Shown piece by piece: positions 37,617 through 48,984 of a stretch of DNA of 64,000 nucleotides (positions within the stretch are counted from its first letter, which is position 1; each line of letters opens with the position of its first letter). The stretch spans positions 62,001 to 126,000 of the forward strand of contig BDSI01000048.1 of the NCBI GenBank assembly GCA_003117195.1, written 5' to 3'. The notes beneath the pieces were generated by a model. The model was not told the origin of the DNA, did not search any database, and was given only the letters and a program-made list of their open reading frames with translations. The translations under genes were made by a program, and so were the position numbers. This stretch comes from Eudorina sp. 2006-703-Eu-15. Taxonomy: Eukaryota; Chlorophyta; Chlorophyceae; Chlamydomonadales; Volvocaceae.

Positions 37617-39074
37617 CTAAATTCAAACCAGGGTACTTGGGCCTGTCAACAAGTAGATTTGCAGCCGGATCCTTCCCGCTCGCCGTGGTCTTTCGCTGCC
37701 TGCCGCTTCATGTGTCCTTGATTGGCCATGCGTCGACAGAAGTAACCTTGTGCTGCCGGTTCCAACGCCGAGAACGGCTTTTGTTCCGATTCCAATGTGT
37801 CTCCGCTGGACGGAGGTCAGTTCGACGACCTGTTGATGGTCGGTTGCGCTGTCGTAATGGCGGTTGGGCGTCTTCGTAATGCCCACAACCCGCTCGTCAA
37901 GGAAAACAGCCCGTCAGTCAGCCCGGTAGCGGAAGCTATCTGCTGAGATCGCGTACTCTCAAATGAAGAGGGGCGCTGTGGCAGGCCAGTCATGGGCGAA
38001 CAATCTGGCGGTTGCAGGATCGGGAAGGCACAATCCGACAACGCGCGATATAAACCGTATCATCAGTTGCGTCAGTCACATAGGTAATATCAAAATCTGT
38101 TGGTCGACACGGTTGCCCCCTTTCCGGCATCGGCTGCCTCCTGCAGGCTCCTGTGTACAGTAATCGTGTATGCTTCGAAGCCGCGGCTCGCCCGTCGCGG
38201 TGTGGTGCCTGCACGAACGCTGTCGGTCGTGGGGCCAGTCGCCTCCACTGTGCCCGTGCCGTACGTGTACGGTATGGTGGGGCAACGGACCTTACTAATA
38301 GGCAGCGCTGGCCGCCACGAGGCCGCCGGCGCACTAACCCCGAAGTGCACCAACCCCCGAAGTGCAGTGCGCATGAGAGCCGCCGCTCGCTAGAGGAACT
38401 GCCGAGGGTCTGCCTCGTCCAAAAGCACAGCGCAGGTGCCGCCTCCTGCTTGCAAGCCTCTCTGCGTGCCGCCAATCGAAGACACGTACGTTGCAGATCT
38501 ACTAAAATAAGGCCCCAGCACTCGACGAAGCCCCGGCCCCTCGGCAGTAAATCTCCGTCCGCGGGCCCTCCCCCGCGCGCCCCCTCCCAAACCGCAAATC
38601 GGTGACGGCGCTGGCGCTGGCGCTGGGCAACCGCCGCGGGGAGAATCCCGCGCAACCCCTCCCTCCCACCCTCTCCCTCTCTTACTACTGCCTGGTAGGT
38701 CCAGACGCCCTGCACTGCACCAGCTCCTATGGGCCCTTCCCCCCCCGGGGCCGTGGGCCCTACCCGCCAGCGCCTGCCTGTTCGCCCCGGCCGCAGCCTA
38801 CGACCCGGGACGGTCACGCGCACCGTGACACGCGCTCGTGACGCGAAGGGGCTGCGGATGGGGATGGGGATGCGCCCGCGGCCTCCGCCTGTCCCGCCTG
38901 CCCTGGCTGCCCCTGGCTGCCCGGCGAACGAAACATCGACGGTGGGCCCCCGCATTTCATCCCATGCTCCCATCCCACCCCACCCCATCCCGTCAGCCAC
39001 TCCGCCAGCACCGTACCCCCGCGCCGCACCCCGCCCGCCACGCTCCTCGCCCGCCGACCCCCCGCCCCTCGCGG
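37617..39074. other. Spacer between membrane-protein 5' end and kinase 3' end
   Basis: About 1.46 kb between two minus-strand genes. It should hold the 3'UTR of the NIMA-related kinase and the promoter of the orphan gene. The ORFs here are arginine-rich shadows. No RNA gene is seen. Confidence 0.5.
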
Positions 39075-41723
39075 TCACGCAAACACCGAGTCCTCCAGCG
39101 TGATGAGCTTGTGCACCTGACGGGCCAGGTGCAGCTTGGCGCCCAGGATGCGCTCCAGGTCCGCCTGCGTGGAGCCGCCGCCAGGCCCCCCCGGACCCGT
39201 GGCGGCGGCGGCGCCGCCGCCCCCGCCGCCGCCGCCAGGCCCGCCGTCGCCGTCGCCGTCGGCGTCTGCCCGCTCCTGGAGCTCCCGCAGGCAGCGGTAC
39301 GCCGCCAGGAACGCGGCGGCCCCGAGCTGCCGCTCCAGGTCGATCCGCAGTTCCTCCACGCGGAGCGCCTGGGCGGCGGCGGCGGCCGCCGGCCCGCCGG
39401 AGCCGCCGCGGTGCGGCCCCTTGGCGCCGCCCTCCGCGGCGCCGTCGTCGTCGGCGTCGCCGCCGCCGTCGCCGTCCGGGTCCTCGTCCTCCAGCACGGT
39501 GTGGATCTGGGCCAGCACCTCCAGCACGCTCGCGGCGGCCTGTCGCGGGCACCGCCATGGCGCCAGAGGAGGCGCAGCGCACAGGAGGGCTGGGGATCGA
39601 TCCAGGGCCGCAGGTTTCCAAGCGGAAACAAGGCCAAGTACGCCCTTACATATGCTATATACATATATACATGTGTTACATTTATGTCGAAGCCCTTTCC
39701 AGGCAGTTCCCCAACCCTCTAACCCAAGCGCGCCAGCCAGCCGGAATCCGCCCCGCCCTTAGCCCCGACCCCGCCCTCGCCTGCTGGTCCGCCGCCTCCT
39801 CATCCGCGCCCTCGCCCCCGCTACTGTCACGCGGCCGCACGGCCGACTCGGCGGCGGCGGCCTGCACCGGCGGCGAGGCGGCGGCCGCTGCGTCGGCGCC
39901 GAAGGGTGTGAAGATCTGCACATCCGGGAACTCCCCCGACTTGACCGACTTGTGCCTGCGGACCCATCCATTCGTCCGTGGGACATCACCGCCGGCAGGT
40001 CAGGTCAGGGCAGGGCAGTCTGACAAACCGGCGGACACTCGGCGAGGGCTGGGAGGCTCGCTCCCAGTCACCTCGGCCGCACCCCCGTCACCCCAGCCGC
40101 ACAGGCCGTGAAAGCTGCCCAGGCTCTGTCTGTGGCTTCGTTCGCGCGACGTGTCCTCGCGTTCCTCGGTTCTGGGTTCAGGAGTCTGATTCGGCGACAC
40201 CGGACGATAGTCCTGCGCTGGTCCCGGCCTGTGGGAGGTCAGTCCGTGCCCGGCCAGTGCGCCCCCCGGATGGATCTTTGCTTCCCGGCAGGCACCGCAG
40301 TTGGAATCCGTCTGGCAATTCGCTGGGACCCCCCCGGCGTGTTTAGAAATGCAACCCGCCCGCCCGCCCGATCCCAGGTGGCAATATACTTACCATACCC
40401 CGCGGTGTGTGTTACGCTCCGCATGCACCCCCCAGCTACCGGTAGCTTCACTGCGGGACCCGGCGGGACTGCCCGTGAGGGGTGGCGCTGGCGGTGGCGG
40501 TGGCGGTGACGGTGACGGTGGACTTGGACGTGTTGGTGGCGGCTGTGTAGTTGTCCTAGCGCCCCCCAGCCCCCCGTTCGTTTCGGGTTTCTTTCTCTTT
40601 TTCGATTCAAACCCAGCCCCCCGGCCCCCACGGGTCCGTACCGTTGCTTCCAGGGCGGCTCCGCCACCGGGCGGCCTCTACTCGTAGACGCCGCGGCAGC
40701 GGCGGCGCCGTCGCTGTCGCCGCCACCCGCGCCCGCCGACGACCTCTGCGCGCGCGCCGGCGGCGCCGGCGCCGCCACCGACGTCTTCCGGCGCGGCTGC
40801 AGCCCGCGAGCGCCGACAAACCCGCCGGCGGGCCGAGCTGGGGAGCCCTTGGCAGCGCTCTGCTCGTGTTGGTGCGCGGCGCTGAAGTCCACCACCAACA
40901 GCTGCAGCAGCGGGGTCGCCGGGAACAGGGGCAGGGGCAGGGACGGGGTCCCCGGCGATGGCGGGTGACGAGGTGGGCGGAAGCTGACCCTGGAACGGCG
41001 ACCTGTACGGATCATCTCTCTCTCCCGCCTGGCCCAGTCCCCTGCCATACACCCACCGCCATCGCCTCCCACCTGCCGGTAGTCCCCCTCACTACCAGCC
41101 CCCACTACCAGCCGCACCGACCTCGGCCGGCGCCCCAGCGAGGATCGCTGTGCCGTGTGGCCGGAGGAGTAGGTGCCGTGTGCATCGTATGCGTGTACGG
41201 CTGGCAGTGGCCTCAGCCCTCAGGCAGGCCCCTCAGCCCCGTGGCGCCATCCACGCCGGCCTCCTTCCTCCACACGCCCGGACGTCCCTTAGGGATGTCC
41301 CTTATAGGCGCCTCTTCCCTTCTCCCCCTCTTGCTGTCCGCTCCTCCCCTGCCAGCACGTCCCGACCGGACCGGGCCCCTCCTCGCTGCCTTGCTGGACG
41401 TCCCCGGCTCACCACGCCCCCCACCAAACCCTTGGGCTGCTTCTTGGCAACAACCCCGGAAAGCCCACGGCGGCGGCGGCGGCGGCGGCCGGCATTCAAC
41501 CCCCGCCGCCCCCGAACCTCCGCCCGGCCCCACCTGGGGTCCCCCGCTGGCCGCCTCGCCCGGCGCCTGGCCCCCCGACAGCACGGTGGCCATGCGGGAG
41601 GCGAACTGGGCGCCCAGCTCCGCCAGCTGGTCCTTGTTGACCCGCGCCCGGGCGGCCCGGACGTGCTCCCGGTGGGCGGACATGTGGTGGGCCACCTCCT
41701 CCTGCTCGCGCCGCCGGGCGTCC

Positions 41724-41757
<34 letters not shown>

Positions 41758-44700
41758 TGTGTGTGTGTGTGTATGGGGGGGGGGGAGAGGGGCGAGGAGG
41801 GGGGAGACGCGCACACGCGGCATCATGCGGCCCCCGCGAACGGCGGCGGCGAGGTGGTGCGTGTGAGGTGGTGCATGTCAGGCGGCAGCACGGCGTAACG
41901 CTTGTTACAGAGGAGGACAACGGCAGGCTCGCAGGCCTGAGGTGCCGTCGCTCGCGGCAAGCGGCTGCCGCCCGTCCTTCTGGGTGGGCGGCTCCAGGGT
42001 CAAAAAGAAACACAGGCCCGGCTCCCGGGCGCTAGGTGCTCGCGGGACGGGCCCCCAAGGCCGGCGCAGCAGTACGGTGCACCCCGGCATGCGAGTTTGT
42101 ACGAGAAAATGGCCGCCTGTCACATGGATTCATGCGCGGGGCCCCCCGGCCCCCTCCCGCCCCCTAACCGTCCCTCCCCAGCACCGATCACGCACGTGAC
42201 CCAGGTACACGTGTGCACGATGCGGTGCGGTGCGATGCGACGGTGCGGTGTCTCCAAGGGTGGGGGTTGGGGGCGACTGAGCTAAGCTGCGCGCGGCGAA
42301 GCGAACACGACCCGAGCATCCAACCGCGACCCATCCGAATCAGCCGCGAGCCCACCCGCCCCCACCCGCCGCCGTCCGCGCACCTCCTTGGCCTTGATGA
42401 CGGCCGCCAGCTGCATCGCCTTCTGCGCCTTGGCCTCCATCTCCGCCTTCTGCTCCGCGAGGTTCCGCTCCTGGGGGGGATAGGATTGGGTGCGGATATA
42501 AAAACACCAACCACTGAGAAGCCAAGTCCAGCTTGACAGGTGATGCATGCGATACCACCCTGGACTGCAAGCAGGCTGTCCAGTCCCGAGCAGCGCCGCT
42601 TCCAACCGCACCGCCACGTCCGCCTCCTCCACCTCCCCGCCATGCCTCCACCGATCCATCGCCGCCGCCACCCCACAGGTCCACACCCCTCACCCCCGTC
42701 ACCCACAATCTCCTTCTGGCGCTCAGCCGCGCGGTTGCGCACCGCCACCGCCGCCTCGTGGTTCCGCCGCGCCGCCGCCGCCTTCTTCTGCTCTCTCATC
42801 GCCGCGTTGGCGCGCCGCTGCGCCTCCAGCTCCGCGTCCCGCTGCAGCTTCAGCTCCGCCAGCTTGGCCTGCAGGACGACCAACAGAAAAACTCATTTAC
42901 AGTACACAAGCACCCTCGTTGCTTGTCCCGCACAGCCAGGGCACGGCGCCTCTTTGTGCTCGGCGTCCAAGGGTGTGCTCGGCGTCCATGGCGAGAGTAT
43001 AGGGCAACCATGCACCTCACACCCTCGCACCACATCCACAAGACGGACGGCGACGCATTCCATGGTGCCACCCAGGCACGAGGCAGGCTGACACATGACA
43101 ACCCAACACGCTGCAACCCAAACACATAAAACACACACGGCTGGGACGCAGGGGGAATGCGGCGCGAAGGGCGTTCTCTGGGTCCCGCAGCGAAGACGGG
43201 AGTCGGCCCGGCAGGCGGCGCGCGTCCCGGCACCCGGCCCCGCCCCCGCCGCAACACACCTTGGCCGTGACTCCGGCAAAGTTGGTGCCCGCCGCCGCCG
43301 GCCCCGGACTGGCGCCCCCTAGGGCCCCTCCGGCGAACACAGTGGCCTCCATGCCGGAGTCACCGCCCGGGGATCTGTCGCCGCCCCCTGCGGCTGCGCC
43401 GCCGGCGGCAGTTCCGCATGCAGCTCCCGCGGCCGGTCCCCCCGCCCCTCCCTGCGAGGACGGAGCCGCGGCCGCGGAAGTGTGGTACATTGAGAGGTTC
43501 TAGACGAGCCATCACATACGGTGTTGCGTTGCGGCATCCACGCACCAAGAGCAGCACAGCACGCGTTGCCCATCCCATGCCATGCCAGCTGCCACGCGCT
43601 ACACGGCACCGACGGAGCGGAGCCCCACCACCCCCTCAGCGCTGCGGTCGATGAGGTCGATAAGCACTGCACCGATCGGCCCCTCCCTCACCCCTCCAAG
43701 CTTCCAGACCCCATCCGCAACCTCCGATCTCGTTCTGGTGCGCACCCCCCCCCCCGCCCCCGGTTCGCAAGGCCCCCTCCCCGTGGCCCCTCCCTCCCCC
43801 TCCCCCTCCCCGTGGCCCCTCCCTCCCCCTCCCCCTCCCCGTGGCCCCTCACGAGCAACTAGAGCGCCCTGCTGTCTTCAGCCGCTGTTCCCCTTCTGCT
43901 CCTCAGCCCGGCTGTACCCGTTGCGCCGCCAGTGCGCCCGCCAGCTGCGCCAGTGCCGCCTCCTGCTGTCGCACCCATCCCGACTCCACCAGCCGCTGCT
44001 GCCCCCGCCGCGCTGCTGGCACCGCCTTACTCGGGGAGCTGTCGGGACCACAGGGCAAGTGCCAGCGCCGGTGCCAGTGTCAGCGCAGCCGCAAGGGCGG
44101 GTGTGAGTGTGGTGTGGTGTGGTGTGGCGGCATCCACACTGATTTGCGCGGGCGGAGAAACGAACGCTTCTGAGGGGAAGCCCTTCTTTCAGGCCTTCAT
44201 GACCCCAGCAGTACACCACACGGCAGCTTGTGCAATGTGCACACCACGGCAGCGCGCTCAGGTCTGTGTTGCAAAGCCGGACCGAATGGTACCCGCGTAC
44301 CACTGGCTGTGGGCTCCTGGCCGCCCGAAAGATCTGGCTATAGGGGGAGACTGGCGGGGTGGGACACAGCGTCTGACATCCGGTGCAAGGGGGCGAAGTG
44401 AGGGCACCGGGATTCGAACCCGGGCGCCCGACTGCCGCCAAACCGGCGACCCTGCGCCCCGCTCCGGGGAGCTCCCACCCCCCCGGGAGCTCCTCGGCTG
44501 GAGGCGGTCCCCACCTGCCGTCCGCGGGTGTTGCCGGCGCCGTCTCCGTCTCGCTGACGTCGTAGGAGCTGCACCGATCTGCGTCCGCCGCGGAGGCCGC
44601 CGCGCCGGGGCCAGGCGCGGGCGAGCTCACAGCGCTGGCCGCCGCGCCTGCCGCGGGGCCACGTGGCGGGCGGGCCGCGGCGGCGCGGGGCGTCCTGTGG

Positions 44701-47700
44701 GGCGCTGGGCCGGCGCGCGGCCTGCGATGGGTGGGACCGCCACGCAGACAGATGGGATTGACTTTCAGGATGGACACGGCGGGCTGCCTCGTAAGGGGGG
44801 AAACTCCCGGGAGGGTTGTCCCGGTCAAGAGCGGTCTTGTGGCCCTCTGGGGAAGGGATCAAGCCTAGACCCCGACTCCGAATTCGACGGCCCCCCCGGC
44901 GGAGATCCATCTGCCAGGATGTGGGTCTGCCGGGTGTCGGCCCCATGCAGCAGCAGCAGCCGCGGGAATCGTGGAGCGGCGCTTGGGCGGATGGGAGCGG
45001 CGCGGCCTGCTGCACCCAGTGCGTCTCCGGGTCCGCCTCGATGCAAACCATCGAGGGACATGACCAGGACTAGGGTATTGGGGACGACGCCCGTCTCCAA
45101 AAACGCGTGGCTGGGAGCAATGTGTCATGGCCGGCCACTGGTTCAAGCTTAAATATGGTGCATGGCTATGCTGGGGCCCTCGGCAGTCGGACACAGCCCA
45201 CCTGGCCTCCGCCGCCCCAAGGGCGACCAACCCCAGCGCCGCCGCCGCCGCCACCGAGTTGGCACCTCCCGCAGCCTCCCCGGCCTCGCCCGCGCCCTCT
45301 CCGCCGCCGCCCAGCCCCAGCTCCACCACGTGCGCCGCGTAACGCTCCAGGTGCTGCCGTACAAAATCCTTCTTCAGGATGACGTCCGCGGTGGGCCGAT
45401 CCTGCCAGGGCGGACGGACGGACGGACGGACGGACGGACGGACGGACGGACGGATGGGTACGGCATATGTGTGCCCTCCCTGGGACAAGCCGCCAGCTTG
45501 CGTGAGGCAGAGGCGTGCCATGTGTGGTGCATGCAGGGCGGTGCGGGCTGCCCTCCCTGCGCCTCCGCGCCCGCTTCTCCGCGTCCGGCTGTGTCCGCCG
45601 CTCCCGCTCCCGCTCCCGGTCGCGCCTGGTCGTGGACACCCGGTCGTCCACCGCCCGCTCCGTTGCGGAACACTCGACTCGCCCTAAACCCTGGGCGCGA
45701 CGTTTCCCTGTCCCTCGGCGCATCTCATCAACCTGCTGCGCAGCGCTACATGATCCGCGCCCTTGACCTCCCCCCACCCCGCCATCTTCCTTCAGATGCG
45801 GCAGCCCCCTACCCGGCCCCGGTGCCTTTTCCTTGTCCCTGCCTTTGGGTTTTGCTTCAACATGGACTCGATGAGCGCTCTCAGCGGCGAGGAGTAGCGG
45901 GTGGGCACCGGCGGGTACTTGCCCCGCAGGATCTTGACCACCAGCGCGGGGAGGCTCTGGCCGTCAAAGGCGCGTCGCAGCGTCGCCAGCTCGTACAGCA
46001 CACACCCCAGCGACCAGACTGCGCGAGGGACCAACCAATCCACCGGAAAGGAGGGGACAGCCGCAAGTGACTCGCGGCGGTGGTGCTGGTGCTGGCGGTT
46101 TGCGTCCGTGGAGCATGATGGAGGCGATAAGGATCATGGCGGGCCATCGCCAATCAACTCCGGTCAATCAGCTGGAGTCATTCCTGATGAGCGCGGCTCA
46201 GTGCGGCTCTGGGTCGCGGACTGCGCCCGCGGCGCTGCGGGCAGAACGCGCCACAGCCCCGCAGCTTCCAAGACGGGGTGGCAAGGACGGGGCGGTAGCG
46301 CATGGCATCGCCGGCATGTCCAGAGGCCTACTCCCGGCGGGTACTGGTACTACCGGGGGGCGGGTGGGTGGGAGCGAGGCTGCCTCACGTGCGCGGCACG
46401 TTGGGCTCACCATCGCTCTTGCGGTTGTACGGCCGGTCCTCGCAGATCTCGGGTGACAGGTAGTACGGAGATCCAATCTGGCGGGGAGGAACACAAGACG
46501 TCAGCGCAAGGAGCCGACCCTTGTCCGTACTCATCCGGTGCCGGTAGGGTATCCGACAGCCCATCCCCGGCCCCACTCACCACCGTCCGCGCCAGTTCCG
46601 TATCGCTGTTCAGCACCCGCGCAATGCCAAAGTCGCCCAACTTGAGCATGTTACCTGCCGGGGGAACCCAGATCAGATCAAGGAGCCCATTCCGTGGCAA
46701 ACCAGTGCGAACCCAGATCAGATCCACTCCCAAAGCACACGCAGTACCACGCACCCAGTTGCAAACAACGCACAGGCGGCCTCCCTCCCCAGGCACCGTG
46801 CACACGGACACCGCCGCCCTGCGCCTGCAGCGTCGATCCGCACCCCCCAGGCGACATCGTCCGCCCGGGTCCGTTCCGGGTCCGTTCCTGCGTTTCGTTT
46901 CACACCACTCCCAAGGGCGTCTCCGGACCCCCCCTGTGCGTCCGCCATGCAGCACGTCCCTCCTCACGTCCCCCTGACAAGCGCGCCCGGACCCCACCAT
47001 CAGCGATGAAGATGTTCTGGGACTTCAAGTCCCTGTGCAGCACGTTCTTGCTGTGGACGTGGTAGAGCGCCAGTACGATTTGGACGAACCTGTGGACACG
47101 GGCACACGGGCGGGCGGAGGGCGCGAAGCGCCGGTCTGCGGTTGGTCCCTGCTGCCGTCCCTCCGTCCCTGCATCGCCTCTCCCAAACGGAAACAGCAGC
47201 CATGCGCACAGGTCATGGCTTTCTACCCCGCCTGGTAGCTGCCAACACCGTCGCCGCCGCCGCCGTTGCCGCAGCTGGCAGGGGCTCACGCCGGCAGTGG
47301 CGCTGGGATCGATGGCAGCAGACCAAAACCAAACCCAGAAACAAACCCGGGCACACTCGAGCAGGATGGTGCACGTGCACCAGCGCATCTGGGTGAAGCT
47401 ACCAGATGCCACACACGCCGACAACACGATGTGTGCAGTTGATACGGGACGGGCAGTTGGCGGGGTGCAGCAACCCAGTTGCGCCTCCTCGGCGCCCCGC
47501 CTCCGCGGCCAAGCTGGGTGTGCGCCCTGCGGTACCTCCCTGGAGCTGCCCGGAGGACCGCCCCTCACCAGAACATGATCTCGTCCTCGGTGTACGGCTT
47601 CTTCTCCTGCTGCCGCCGCTGGATGGCTGCCGCCAGGTCGCCGCCGCCCGCGTACTCCATCACGATGTTCAGGACGCCGGCCTGCAGCCGACACGCAGAT

Positions 47701-48483
47701 TCGCCGATGGGTAGGCACTGGCGGGTTTGCAACACCCGCGGAGGCGGGACAGCGCGGCGAGCCCCCTCACATCGCAGCGGCAAACTCTCTCTCTCTCTCA
47801 CTCTCCCACCAGGTCAACGGGTGCAGACCGGCATGGGTCCGCAACACCCAAGCCGCGACCATTCAGGGGCGATTGAGCAAGACATGCCAAAGTCCCCATT
47901 ACAGAGCCGTCTGCTGCTGTAGAGAGCCGACTGCTGATAAGGAGCCGGGTGCTTCAGAGACCCGGGTGGCTGCAAGCAGTGGCGCGGGTGCAGCAGCCGC
48001 ACCTCCAGGAGGCACTCGTGGTAGTGGACGATGTTGACGTGGTTGAACTGGGCCAGGACCCGGGCCTCGTTCAAGGTATCCTGACGGGAAACGAACCAAC
48101 GGGGACGGGGGTGAATGACCGCGCGTTTCGACCGGCCGCAGCGCGGCCCTGGCTGTGTGCATGACATGAAGCCATGTGGGTGGCGTCTTCTCGTCCCCCA
48201 TACGTCGCAGAGCTCACGACGCTTCTGCTGTGCCGCTCTGCTGGCTCACCATGCGCGCCTTTTCATCCATCTCGTAGAGGCGTATCTGCTTCACAACCAC
48301 GTCCAAGCCATCTTCTATACGCGTTGCACGCACAGCTCGACCATACGACCCGCACCCTATCTCGTCGCCCAGGACATAGCGTTCGGCGACCGGTCGTTCA
48401 CTGATATTCAATGTGGGATCCGCTGACGCCACCAGCTCCTTCAAGCCAGCGTCCGCGTACGATCCCCACTGCATTGACGCCAT
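39075..48483 (-). CDS. NIMA-related (NEK) serine/threonine kinase with coiled-coil tail
   Basis: Seventeen exons on the minus strand: 48483-48250, 48080-48003, 47681-47569, 47089-46998, 46654-46581, 46477-46411, 46018-45843, 45401-45202, 44694-44515, 44038-43918, 43499-43260, 42868-42707, 42470-42384, 41722-41534, 40901-40642, 39955-39724, 39539-39075. They give about 989 aa. The kinase domain spans residues 36 to about 300, with glycine loop GCGSYG (43-48), Lys65, HRDLKSQN with Asp162, DFG at 180-182, SPE at 205-207 and NPK/DRPTAD closing the lobe. [11 protein letters not shown] and GSPYYLSPE are typical of NEKs, which act in cilia, basal bodies and mitosis. Exons 10-14 encode a charged, heptad-like tail ([33 protein letters not shown]). 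The C-terminal block [17 protein letters not shown] follows Gly/Ala-rich linkers. Exon 7 needs a GC donor, or an alternative GT donor at 45813 that adds ten residues. The exon 16 end is ambiguous (39724 or a GC donor at 39781). Confidence 0.9.
41723..41773. repeat. (TG)n microsatellite forming a splice acceptor tract
   Basis: About 50 bp of TG with one TATG interruption. Read on the minus strand it is (CA)n and runs directly into the AG acceptor of kinase exon 14. Confidence 0.9.
44396..44450 (-). other. tRNA-like T-arm and B-box remnant, possibly SINE-derived
   Basis: On the minus strand CCGGGTTCGAATCCCGG forms a perfect T-stem and loop with a canonical Pol III B box (GGTTCGAATCC), followed by TGCCCTCA as a 3' acceptor strand. 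The matching 5' acceptor GAGGGCA is absent in the next 150 bases and no normal anticodon arm folds, so this is not an intact tRNA gene. It lies in intron 9 of the kinase gene. A tRNA-derived SINE head or tRNA pseudogene is the likeliest reading. Confidence 0.45.
45411..45454. repeat. (GGAC)n microsatellite in kinase intron 7
   Basis: Eleven GGAC units immediately upstream, in gene orientation, of the acceptor of kinase exon 8. Confidence 0.9.
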
Positions 48484-48984
48484 GGGTTCTACGGTAGCAT
48501 AGCTACATGGAGCCAAAGTTTCTTATCATATTCCACAAGGCATGCGTGCTGAGTTTTAGGAATTACGCACAGGACGTGTATTGTCCGAGCAATAAGGCAA
48601 TGATACGACACCCCTTGGGGTTCGGAAACCGTGGGGCGCAGGTTGTCGTCATATATCCCGATGTATATAATTTTAAATTCCATTCTTGCGTCTTGTTTGA
48701 TTGTTGACTTTCGAGTTTTACAGCTTTGGGAGACGCAAGCAGGAAGTGTTTATGCGACTTATCCGCAACTTCAAAGCCATGCAGTCACCACAGTGCACAT
48801 CGGACATAAGATTAACTGAGCGGACTTGGCCTATCCAGCTCCATTTCGTATGAATGTCCCGTTTTGCACATTAATGGAAGTCGGTTCGTAGACATTGACA
48901 TTTGTAGGCATGAGTAGTTAGGGCAAAAATAGCATTCTTGCTTGCGGAGGTGTAACAGCGGACGGCTAACGTCTTGTCGGTGCA
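48484..48984. promoter_or_regulatory. Shared divergent promoter region, kinase and protease
   Basis: 501 bp separate the start codons of the NIMA-related kinase (-) and the Kazal-protease gene (+). The region is AT-rich compared with its flanks and contains TATATAA at 48664-48670 followed by TTTTAAATT. Which gene this TATA-like element would serve is unclear. No other element is recognised. Confidence 0.4.

Noticed and set aside
37990..39621. 543-codon Arg/Gly-rich ORF on the minus strand
   Set aside because: It is a different frame over the kinase's last exon and its downstream DNA. The conserved kinase C-terminus lies in the other frame.
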